The notes under the pieces are model-generated. The model was given only the letters and a program-made list of their open reading frames with translations. It did no database searches and had not been told where the DNA came from. The position numbers and the translations under genes are program-made. From Oscillospiraceae bacterium (GTDB lineage Bacteria; Bacillota; Clostridia; Oscillospirales; Ruminococcaceae), in contig JAJQHD010000038.1 in NCBI GenBank assembly GCA_021199855.1, forward strand, positions 81,930 to 120,988: a stretch of 39,059 bases of DNA, in the 5' to 3' direction. Below are positions 16,645-23,496 of the stretch, one piece after another (position 1 is the stretch's first letter; each line of letters starts with the position of its first letter).

Positions 16645-17110
16645 CTACGTCCTCCGAAAAGCTCATTTCAAGAGTTACTTCCCCGATTTTATCCCTGGTT
16701 ACTTTGCGGATTTTACTTTCGTAAGCCTCAGACTCACCTCTGATTGTCAGGCTTATTTTACTAATAGATATGCTGTTTTCGTCGTCGATATTAGTTTCGA
16801 CTGAGATTTTTTCGACCGGTATTCCGCTCTCTTCATATATCAGGAGTATGCTGTCGGCAAGTCTCTCATTAAGTTCGTTTAAAACAAGCTCATTGTAGCT
16901 GTAATCGGATTCATAGAGCAAATCTGCGTCTATTTCTTCGTCAAAAGTAAAATCAATATTCAGAACTGCTCCGGCAATTGTGAGGGCTGTGAGTATCGAA
17001 ATCACAGTCTTCATCTTCTGCTTGAAACTGTCAGGCGTCAACATCATTACAATCATATATACAAGAGACATTATACAGACTGTTAAGGTAATATTCTTTA
17101 CAGCTGTCAT
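16634..17110 (-). CDS. spoIIIAF: Stage III sporulation protein AF
   Basis: A 158-residue protein with two N-terminal membrane helices (about 5-23 and 34-50) around the short loop with PDSFKQKMKTVISIL, then a soluble ring-building-type domain. This is the normal SpoIIIAF architecture. The ATG overlaps the spoIIIAE stop (ATGA). Confidence 0.9.
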   Translation of the reverse strand: MTAVKNITLTVCIMSLVYMIVMMLTPDSFKQKMKTVISILTALTIAGAVLNIDFTFDEEIDADLLYESDYSYNELVLNELNERLADSILLIYEESGIPVEKISVETNIDDENSISISKISLTIRGESEAYESKIRKVTRDKIGEVTLEMSFSEDVDES

Positions 17111-18195
17111 ATGAATGCCTCACTGCCTATAAGCATTATCGTCCCGGTCGAAATCAGGAACATCAGAGCGTATATTATCAGAAGCGTTACTCCGAGTGAG
17201 TAGACATCCCCGATTCCTCGCATAAGTGCGCTCAGCCTGTATGAGCCGGTAATACTGCAAGTCCAGTCGAGAAATATGAAAGTAACTCTGTAAACGCACA
17301 TAGTGATAATTGGCACAGCAAGAATCAGGACAACTATGACAATTCCTAGTGCTCCGACTGTTGATCTGAGTGTTCCGAGACTTTGTCTTACCGCTTGATA
17401 TGATTCTGATAGCGACATGCCTATAAGTGGCACAAAACTTGATACCAGGTATTTACCTGCTCTCAGGAGGATGCCGTTGCTTGCTTTCCCGACAGTTGTC
17501 TGAAGACCTATAACCCCGACGAATACAGTCATTATAACGCCAATGATATAAGTTAATGCTTTCTTGAGAGTGCCTGTGAGATTCGGGAGATCTGGATTTA
17601 CTGCCTGTGTACAGGACATGACCAGCATACATACCAGGATTGGCTTCAGAACCTGTCCTGCGATCAGCGAGACTGCTTCGGAGGCGTAGAGAACAAGTGT
17701 GTTGTAAGCTCCTGCACCGGCAGTGTTTCCTGATGCAGCAGTTATTGCGGCAAAAATCGGTATGTACGAAGCCATGAAAGCTTCTTGCGACTTCATCACG
17801 CTGAGCATTTCGGAAAACGAGGAGATTATCATCGGAGTTATACATAAGAAACAGATAAGGGTGAAGATTTCGCCATAGATTCCCGAACGCTGAGATATTG
17901 ACATCATCGCTTCACTTACAAGAGAGATGACCAGCACGCATATAAAGACGCTTGCGGGCTTTTTGAGTGCGGATTTGAAAGTCGAAATGAAATAGTTGAG
18001 AATTGAACCTGCTGATATATTTTGTATAGTTTCGGGATCAGATATGTCTACCTTGTTGTCCTCCAAGAATTGTTCTGCATCGCCGACTTGTAAATTTTCA
18101 AAATCTATCCCGAGTTCACTTTCATAGTCTATGGCTGAAACTTTCAGTGTCAGTAGTATAAGCGTTAATACGAACAGAATTATTTTTCTTCCCAT
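17107..18195 (-). CDS. spoIIIAE: Stage III sporulation protein AE
   Basis: A 362-residue polytopic membrane protein with an N-terminal signal-like helix (RKIILFVLTLILLTLKVSA), a short extracellular segment, then about seven hydrophobic helices. It is the largest membrane component of the SpoIIIA complex. Family landmarks include the GNTAGAGAYNTLVLYASEA segment and the central IIGVIMTVFVGVIGLQTTVGKASNG. It starts 4 bases after spoIIIAD. Confidence 0.93.
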   Translation of the reverse strand: MGRKIILFVLTLILLTLKVSAIDYESELGIDFENLQVGDAEQFLEDNKVDISDPETIQNISAGSILNYFISTFKSALKKPASVFICVLVISLVSEAMMSISQRSGIYGEIFTLICFLCITPMIISSFSEMLSVMKSQEAFMASYIPIFAAITAASGNTAGAGAYNTLVLYASEAVSLIAGQVLKPILVCMLVMSCTQAVNPDLPNLTGTLKKALTYIIGVIMTVFVGVIGLQTTVGKASNGILLRAGKYLVSSFVPLIGMSLSESYQAVRQSLGTLRSTVGALGIVIVVLILAVPIITMCVYRVTFIFLDWTCSITGSYRLSALMRGIGDVYSLGVTLLIIYALMFLISTGTIMLIGSEAFI

Positions 18196-18199
18196 ATTT

Positions 18200-18592
18200 T
18201 TATCCTAACTCTAATATGCTTTCGACGGTCTGTATGAAGGTTTTGATGAGTGGCAAACAAATTACAGATACTGCGACTCTCCCGGCTATGTCAATAATGC
18301 TTGCAAGTGAACTTTCTCCACAGTCTCTGCAACATGATGACGAAATCTCACAGACATAGCATATTCCCAGTACCCGAAACACTATCGAGATATACGAGCC
18401 ACTTATATCTGAAATGCCTGCTAAATTCTGAACCTCGTAGAGCACGTCGGAGATTGTACCGATAATCGAGAAGGCTACTGCCGCTACACCGGCAATAGTG
18501 ATGACAATCGCAATATCCTGGTTGGTAGGTTGAATTGTCTTTGCAATTATGGCTGTAACTATGCAGAGTGCCGCTATAGCAAGAATATCCAC
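18200..18592 (-). CDS. spoIIIAD: Stage III sporulation protein AD
   Basis: A 130-residue membrane protein with about four hydrophobic helices and the family-typical VRVLGICYVCEISSSCCRDCGESSLAS-like stretch near residues 72-98. The start is GTG with a weak ribosome binding site, so it probably relies on coupling with spoIIIAC, which ends 20 bases upstream. Confidence 0.92.
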   Translation of the reverse strand: MDILAIAALCIVTAIIAKTIQPTNQDIAIVITIAGVAAVAFSIIGTISDVLYEVQNLAGISDISGSYISIVFRVLGICYVCEISSSCCRDCGESSLASIIDIAGRVAVSVICLPLIKTFIQTVESILELG

Positions 18593-18612
18593 GTCCGTAA
18601 TCCATTTCTTAC

Positions 18613-18807
18613 TTAAAAACCGAATGTGCTCTTGACGGTGTCGAACAGCTCGGCAATTTCACTTACAAGCATCAGCATAACGACGACAAGCCCGGCGATT
18701 GTAATCATCAGAGCCTGTTCGTCACGCTCAGAACGCTTCATAAGCTGGCTCAGAACCGCCACGATTATTCCTACTCCCGCAATCTTGAATATCAAATCAA
18801 CATCCAT
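18613..18807 (-). CDS. spoIIIAC: Stage III sporulation protein AC
   Basis: A 64-residue protein made of two membrane helices (about 5-22 and 33-50) joined by the charged loop KRSERDEQ, exactly the size and layout of SpoIIIAC. GAGGTAG precedes the ATG. It lies 8 bases after spoIIIAB. Confidence 0.94.
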   Translation of the reverse strand: MDVDLIFKIAGVGIIVAVLSQLMKRSERDEQALMITIAGLVVVMLMLVSEIAELFDTVKSTFGF

Positions 18808-18815
18808 AAGCTACC

Positions 18816-19304
18816 TCACATTAAAACCAAACATATAACTATTCCTGAAAATGCCCCAAGGCAAAGATAGAGTTTTTTCTTAGCCGCAAGATCATTTTCC
18901 ATACTGATTCTCCTGCTTTTTATCTCTTCAAGCACGCTTTCAAGACCGATAATTTGCATATCCAATTCAAACATTCCGAGAAAATCCGCTATTTTCATGA
19001 ATGCCGACTTTGTGCTGCTGTCCGCATTATCAAGCGATTTTTCGCAGGCTTCTAGAAAGCTTTCTGAGAAACTATCTTTGATTTCTACAAAGCTTCCGGC
19101 ATCAAAAACTGTGACATCCGCAAAACAGCATTCGCATAGCCGGTAAACGTCATATGAACCGTACTTTATAAGTGCTTCAAGCTGGAAAATAACGCTTTCA
19201 AGCTCTTTTGCAATCTGAATCTTCTGTCTTTCTGAGCTGAGTTTTTCAAGTGAAATCAGAAAGCAGGAGATCACAATGGCTGAGTTCAGAAGAAGTCTAA
19301 TCAA
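18816..19304 (-). CDS. spoIIIAB: Stage III sporulation protein AB
   Basis: A 162-residue protein with an N-terminal and a C-terminal membrane helix around a helical domain with the motif FQLEALIKYGSYDVY...ESVLEEIKSRRISMENDL. It resembles the GspF-like family of secretion systems. The start is TTG inside the last codons of spoIIIAA (8-base overlap) with a poor ribosome binding site, so it is probably coupled to spoIIIAA translation. Confidence 0.9.
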   Translation of the reverse strand: MIRLLLNSAIVISCFLISLEKLSSERQKIQIAKELESVIFQLEALIKYGSYDVYRLCECCFADVTVFDAGSFVEIKDSFSESFLEACEKSLDNADSSTKSAFMKIADFLGMFELDMQIIGLESVLEEIKSRRISMENDLAAKKKLYLCLGAFSGIVICLVLM

Positions 19305-20199
19305 TTTTTATAATCTCATATTCATAGTTTTTATTGAGTACAGCCGCATATTGAAAAGCGTTTTCCTGAAGCAAGTTTCTCACTATCCGCTTATTCCCGG
19401 CTTCTTCGAGGCTTTCCGAGTGAACGGCAGTAATAAGCGTAACTCCTGAATGTAAGGCGAATTCTAGAGCCTTCAGCTCTTCATCTGAGCCTATCTCATC
19501 AACAACTATCACGTCCGGTGACATGACTCTGACGGCTGTTGATATACCAATATGCTTTGGATATCCTACAAATATGTCGGTAAGCTCGCCTATGTCGTTC
19601 TGGGCTATGTCCCTGTGGGTTGCCGAGATTTCGTTTTGCTCGTCTATGAGGGAAACTCTGTATCGGGAACCTAAAATTCTTGTGGTGTCTCGAAGGAGCG
19701 TTGTTTTGCCGGTTGCCGGTGCTCCTATAATGAGAATTCCTGCCGGTTCCTGACACCTGTTTATGAGCTTCTCAGCAAAGCCTCGCTTTTCTCTTGCTAT
19801 TCGGATGTTAATCGATGAAACGTATTTGATGGTTTCGACAGTTCGTAAGTCGCTTGCGTTTGTTACAACTGTTCCGCAGATTCCTACTCTGTTGCCGCTT
19901 CCCACTGTTATATAGCCCATTGAAAGTTCTTTTGAATAGCTGTGAAGTGAATATGAGAAGGCATTTTTGAACGTGTATTCAATGTCAGATGGATCCGTCA
20001 TGAGTGAAAAAGTACTGTCATCAGTGAGTTCGCCAATCTCTGTTATGAATCGATTGCCATTTATAGTGGAGACAGAGATATGCCTGCCCAGTCGAAGTCT
20101 TATTTCATTTATAGTGTCAATATCAGTTGCCGATAGCTTCTCAAAGCTAGTGCGGAGTCTTGGCTGAAGAAGCTCTATGGCGCTTTTAAACCCGTTCAT
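19297..20199 (-). CDS. spoIIIAA: Stage III sporulation protein AA (ATPase)
   Basis: The motor of the SpoIIIA complex: a cytoplasmic AAA-type ATPase related to secretion ATPases, 300 residues. Walker A is GAPATGKTT (159-167) and Walker B is VIVVDEIG, with the conserved VGSGNRVGICGT segment near 99-110. The ATG has AAAGGAG upstream. It is the first gene of the operon and has a candidate sigma-E promoter in the 63 bases before it. Confidence 0.95.
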   Translation of the reverse strand: MNGFKSAIELLQPRLRTSFEKLSATDIDTINEIRLRLGRHISVSTINGNRFITEIGELTDDSTFSLMTDPSDIEYTFKNAFSYSLHSYSKELSMGYITVGSGNRVGICGTVVTNASDLRTVETIKYVSSINIRIAREKRGFAEKLINRCQEPAGILIIGAPATGKTTLLRDTTRILGSRYRVSLIDEQNEISATHRDIAQNDIGELTDIFVGYPKHIGISTAVRVMSPDVIVVDEIGSDEELKALEFALHSGVTLITAVHSESLEEAGNKRIVRNLLQENAFQYAAVLNKNYEYEIIKID

Positions 20200-20230
20200 T
20201 TTTCAAATCTCCTTTTTCGTTGCCTGTCCA

Positions 20231-20259
20231 ATTCTATGAGAGTAAACCCTCTGATATGC
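20231..20259 (-). promoter_or_regulatory. Candidate sigma-E promoter of the spoIIIA operon
   Basis: On the minus strand GCATATC (-35, 20253-20259) and CATAGAAT (-10, 20231-20238) are separated by 14 bases. The sigma-E consensus is an ATA-type -35 and CATACAnT -10; the -10 here differs by one base. It lies 31 bases before the spoIIIAA start and starts just after the upstream gene ends, which is the right place for mother-cell expression. Confidence 0.55.
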
Positions 20260-20262
20260 GGA

Positions 20263-20634
20263 TTATTTTCCGGTCTTTCTGGTATTGATTCCTTTGATTC
20301 CACCAATCATTGATAGTAGAGTACAGCATACTATCTTTTCAAAGCAGGATATAGTGAGCGCTCTGTTGACGATTAGACAGATTACGAGCAGTACAGACGA
20401 CGCGATATCGCCAATAATCAAGCCTTGCAGAAGTCCGTTGTTTCTTATTATCTGTGTAGAGACGTAGCTCGCTATATAACAGCCAACTGATAATATAAGA
20501 ATTCCGGCGATTCTGATTATTTCGTCGGGGACATCTGTGAGTGTCATTATAGTTCCGAAAAGTATTGTTGAAGTTATAACAAATCTAAGAAGTGACAAAA
20601 GCCCTGCGATTACTCCCTTTTTATAAAATTGCAT
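20263..20634 (-). CDS. TIGR04086-type four-helix membrane protein (YrzE-like)
   Basis: A 123-residue protein with four hydrophobic helices (about 8-30, 40-60, 68-92, 98-115) and little else. Size, topology and position next to yajC match the TIGR04086 membrane-protein family of Firmicutes, whose function is unknown. The ribosome binding site GGAGGG (20643-20648, 8-base spacer) lies in the 3' arm of the hairpin that follows yajC. It sits between yajC and spoIIIA, so its transcription could come by read-through from yajC. Confidence 0.8.
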   Translation of the reverse strand: MQFYKKGVIAGLLSLLRFVITSTILFGTIMTLTDVPDEIIRIAGILILSVGCYIASYVSTQIIRNNGLLQGLIIGDIASSVLLVICLIVNRALTISCFEKIVCCTLLSMIGGIKGINTRKTGK

Positions 20635-20679
20635 AAAGAAAACCCTCCGAACACTGCATAGTAAACAGTATTCGGAGGG
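20635..20679 (-). terminator. Hairpin plus T-tract after yajC, overlapping the next ribosome binding site
   Basis: CCCTCCGAA (20643-20651) pairs perfectly with TTCGGAGGG (20671-20679), and after one mismatch the stem continues for four more pairs. In the minus-strand RNA the stem is followed by UUUUCUUU and then the AUG of the TIGR04086 gene. It is a good intrinsic terminator for yajC, and its 3' arm contains the GGAGGG ribosome binding site of the next gene. Confidence 0.75.
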
Positions 20680-20711
20680 ATATTCAGTTAGAAGTCAAAA
20701 CAAGTCGTTTA

Positions 20712-21158
20712 TTACTTCTTTGAATCCGACTCGGAAGTCGTGTTCTCGGATTTTGAATCTTCCTTCTTGTCGGACTTCTTGTCTTTCTTCTTGTCCTTCA
20801 CGGGAGCTGACTTGGCGTTCTTCTGAGCAGCCGCTTCCTTCTCGGCGTCGAGATTCTGTGAGATCGCCCAGCGTCTGACTCTGAGTCTGCTTCTGTCTCC
20901 ACCGGTCTCGATAACGACGGTCTCTTCTTCAATCTTACAGATGATACCGACAATTCCTCCTGCAGTGACAACTTCGTCACCGAGCTGAAGGTTCTTTCTC
21001 ATCTCAGCATCCTGCTTATCCTTTTTACGCTGAGGTCTGATAAGGATGAAGTAAAATGCAACTAAGATTACTACCATCCAGATGATGGATGACCATCCCA
21101 TTGTTGCGGTCGTTGTCGACGTATCGGATGTAAGAAGTGTTAATAGTGCTGTTGACAT
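20712..21158 (-). CDS. yajC: Preprotein translocase subunit YajC
   Basis: Accessory subunit of the Sec translocon, here 148 residues. After a short Ser/Thr-rich N-terminus there is one membrane helix (about 22-41) ending in FILIRPQRKKDKQDAEM, the YajC signature, then a small cytoplasmic domain (LQLGDEVVTAGGIVGIICKIEEETVVIET). An extra C-terminal tail of about 40 residues is almost only Lys, Asp, Ser and Glu. A TTG five codons upstream falls within the strong GGAGGAGG ribosome binding site, so the ATG at 21158 is used. It lies 44 bases after nfnB with no terminator between. Confidence 0.93.
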   Translation of the reverse strand: MSTALLTLLTSDTSTTTATMGWSSIIWMVVILVAFYFILIRPQRKKDKQDAEMRKNLQLGDEVVTAGGIVGIICKIEEETVVIETGGDRSRLRVRRWAISQNLDAEKEAAAQKNAKSAPVKDKKKDKKSDKKEDSKSENTTSESDSKK

Positions 21159-21202
21159 TGTATCCTCCTCCAAGGGTTAATTCACAGTCTCTGAGATTAG
21201 AA

Positions 21203-22585
21203 TCAAAGCGACTTGATGTATTCGTCCATTGCCTTAGCGGCAGTTTTGCCAGCACCCATAGCGAGGATAACAGTTGCAGCACCTGTTACAGCGTCGCCGC
21301 CTGCGTAAACGCCTTCCTTAGTGGTGAGCATGTCTTCATTGACAACGAGGCAACCGTGCTTGTTGGCTTCAAGACCGGTAGTGGTGGAACGGATAAGCGG
21401 GTTAGGAGAAGTACCGATTGCCATGATGCAAGCATCAATCGGAATTGTGAACTCAGAATCAGGAATAGCCTTGACAGAGCGTCTTCCGCCTGCATCCGGC
21501 TCGCCGAGTTCCATCTTAACGCACTTGATTCCGTTTACGGCACCGTTCTCGTCGCCGAGAATTTCGGTAGGATTGTTGAGGAACAGGAACTCGATTCCCT
21601 CTTCCTTGGCATGATGTACTTCTTCTTTTCTTGCAGGCATTTCAGCCTCAGAACGACGATAGATAACGTAAACATGCTCAGCACCGAGACGCATAGCGCA
21701 ACGTGCGGCATCCATAGCAACATTACCGCCACCAACTACTGCAACAGAGTTGTACTTGCGGACAGGTGTATCGTATTCTTCGAGGTAGCCCTTCATGAGG
21801 TTGATTCTTGTAAGATATTCATTAGCGGAGAATACACCTACGAGTGATTCACCGGGAATGTTCATGAAGTTAGGAAGACCAGCACCGGTTCCTACGAATA
21901 CAGCCTTGTAGCCCATTTCCATGATTTCGTCGATAGAGAGAATCTTACCGATAACCATGTCGGTCTTGATTTCTACGCCGAGAGCCTTCAGGTTGTCAAC
22001 TTCGTGCTGAACGGTAGCCTTAGGAAGTCTGAATTCAGGAATACCATACATCAGAACACCGCCGGCAGTGTGGAATGCCTCGAAAATGGTAACACTGTAT
22101 CCGAGCTTTGCAAGGTCAGCGGCACAGGTAAGACCAGAAGGACCGGAACCGACAACAGCAACCTTGATGCCGTTGGGCTCAGCCTTTTCCTGTTCGAGCT
22201 TCTTATCAGCCATGTAGTCTGCGCAGAATCTTTCGAGCTTGCCGATAGCAACAGGCTCGCCCTTGATTCCTCTTACACACTTTCCCTCACACTGGCTTTC
22301 CTGTGGGCAAACACGACCGCTTACTGCGGGAAGACCATTTGTAGAGGTGATAATCTTATAAGCTTCTTCAAAATTGCCTTCCTTGACCTGAGCCAAAAAG
22401 TCGGGGATTTTAACGCTGACGGGGCATCCGCTTACGCAAGGTCTGTTCTTGCAGTTAAGGCATCTTGCCGCCTCGTTCATAGCTTCTTCGGCTGTATAGC
22501 CCAAGCATACTTCTTTAAAGTTTCTTGCCCTTACCTTAGGATCCTGCTCGGTAATGGGTGTTTTCTGAGCTTGCATATTAGGCAT
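21203..22585 (-). CDS. nfnB: NfnB-type subunit (GltD-like), NADH-dependent ferredoxin:NADP oxidoreductase
   Basis: A 460-residue flavoprotein of the glutamate synthase small-subunit family. It has an N-terminal pair of Cys clusters for 4Fe-4S centres (CLNCKNRPCVSGCP, CPQESQCEGKCVRG), an FAD site (VAVVGSGPSGLTCAADLA) and a second dinucleotide site (VAVVGGGNVAMDAARCAMRLG). No glutamate synthase large subunit is present, and the partner just upstream is an NfnA-type subunit overlapping by 8 bases. The pair therefore fits the flavin-bifurcating NfnAB complex, which couples NADH and reduced ferredoxin to NADP reduction in strict anaerobes. It is often annotated simply as gltA. Confidence 0.9.
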   Translation of the reverse strand: MPNMQAQKTPITEQDPKVRARNFKEVCLGYTAEEAMNEAARCLNCKNRPCVSGCPVSVKIPDFLAQVKEGNFEEAYKIITSTNGLPAVSGRVCPQESQCEGKCVRGIKGEPVAIGKLERFCADYMADKKLEQEKAEPNGIKVAVVGSGPSGLTCAADLAKLGYSVTIFEAFHTAGGVLMYGIPEFRLPKATVQHEVDNLKALGVEIKTDMVIGKILSIDEIMEMGYKAVFVGTGAGLPNFMNIPGESLVGVFSANEYLTRINLMKGYLEEYDTPVRKYNSVAVVGGGNVAMDAARCAMRLGAEHVYVIYRRSEAEMPARKEEVHHAKEEGIEFLFLNNPTEILGDENGAVNGIKCVKMELGEPDAGGRRSVKAIPDSEFTIPIDACIMAIGTSPNPLIRSTTTGLEANKHGCLVVNEDMLTTKEGVYAGGDAVTGAATVILAMGAGKTAAKAMDEYIKSL

Positions 22586-23426
22586 GTCTGACTCCTCCTG
22601 TTAATCTGCAAATGTGTTCTTTATCATGAGCTTCCTGCTCTCTGTAAGCGGAGTTTCTCCTCATAAGCTCGTTGAAGTCAACTTCAAATCCGTCGAAGTC
22701 AGGACCGTCAACGCAAGCATACTTGGTCTTGCCGCCAACAGTAACTCTGCATCCGCCGCACATTCCGGTGCCATCAATCATGATAGGATTGAGGGAAACC
22801 ATAGTCTTGATATTGTAAGGACGGGTAACGCCGCAGACGAACTTCATCATAGGAACAGGACCGATTGCGATAACGAGGTCATACTGCTCGCCGTTATCAA
22901 TGAGTTCCTGAAGCTGGTTTGTAACAAAGCCCTTCTTGCCATAAGTACCGTCGTCGGTTGTGATGTAATAATTGTCGCAGACAGCTCTCATCTCATCTTC
23001 AAGGATAACGATGTCCTTGCTTCTGAAACCGGCGATAATGTCAACCTTAACGCCCATGTTGTGAAGAGCCTTAGCGGAAGGATATGCTATAGCGCAACCA
23101 ACTCCGCCGCCTATAACGCAGGCGTGCTTGACGTTCTCGCCAAACTCTGAAGCAACACCAAGCGGTCCTACTACGTCGAGAATGCTGTCGCCCTGCTCCA
23201 TTGTGCCGAGCTGATAAGTCGATTTTCCGACCTTCTGGAAGATGATTGTGATTGTCCCCTTCTCGCGGTCGTAGTCTGCTACGGTCAGCGGGATTCTTTC
23301 GCCCATTTCATCAGTTCTGAAGATGATAAACTGTCCGGCTTTTACCTTTTTGGCAATCAGCGGAGCGTCTATCACCATGAGTGTAACTGAATCATTGAGC
23401 TCGCGTTTTTCTAAAATTTTATACAC
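22578..23426 (-). CDS. nfnA: NfnA-type subunit (FAD/2Fe-2S, sulfide/dihydroorotate dehydrogenase-like)
   Basis: A 282-residue protein with an FAD-binding beta barrel (IPLTVADYDREKGTITIIFQKVGKST), an NAD-binding domain (CVIGGGVGCAIAYPSAKAL) and a C-terminal 2Fe-2S site (GMCGGCRVTVGGKTKYACVDGPDFDG). The frame stays open 43 codons upstream, but a perfect promoter and the ribosome binding site AAAGGAGG lie in that stretch; the GTG at 23426 follows at a 7-base spacing and gives the normal NfnA length. With nfnB it forms the bifurcating transhydrogenase. Confidence 0.92.
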   Translation of the reverse strand: MYKILEKRELNDSVTLMVIDAPLIAKKVKAGQFIIFRTDEMGERIPLTVADYDREKGTITIIFQKVGKSTYQLGTMEQGDSILDVVGPLGVASEFGENVKHACVIGGGVGCAIAYPSAKALHNMGVKVDIIAGFRSKDIVILEDEMRAVCDNYYITTDDGTYGKKGFVTNQLQELIDNGEQYDLVIAIGPVPMMKFVCGVTRPYNIKTMVSLNPIMIDGTGMCGGCRVTVGGKTKYACVDGPDFDGFEVDFNELMRRNSAYREQEAHDKEHICRLTGGVRHA

Positions 23427-23460
23427 GGTTAGTCCTCCTTTGGAAACCTTATTACCTGCT

Positions 23461-23489
23461 ATTATACAACATACATCGCATAATTTCAA
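23461..23489 (-). promoter_or_regulatory. Sigma-A promoter of nfnA-nfnB-yajC
   Basis: TTGAAA (23484-23489), a 17-base spacer and a perfect TATAAT (23461-23466) on the minus strand, 35 bases before the GTG start of nfnA. It also shows that the longer nfnA reading frame is not used. Confidence 0.85.
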
Positions 23490-23496
23490 GTATTTT

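Noticed and set aside
21137-21847. A 236-codon plus-strand open frame opposite nfnB and yajC
   Set aside because: It lies antisense to two well-supported genes, has no ribosome binding site and shows no recognisable protein features.
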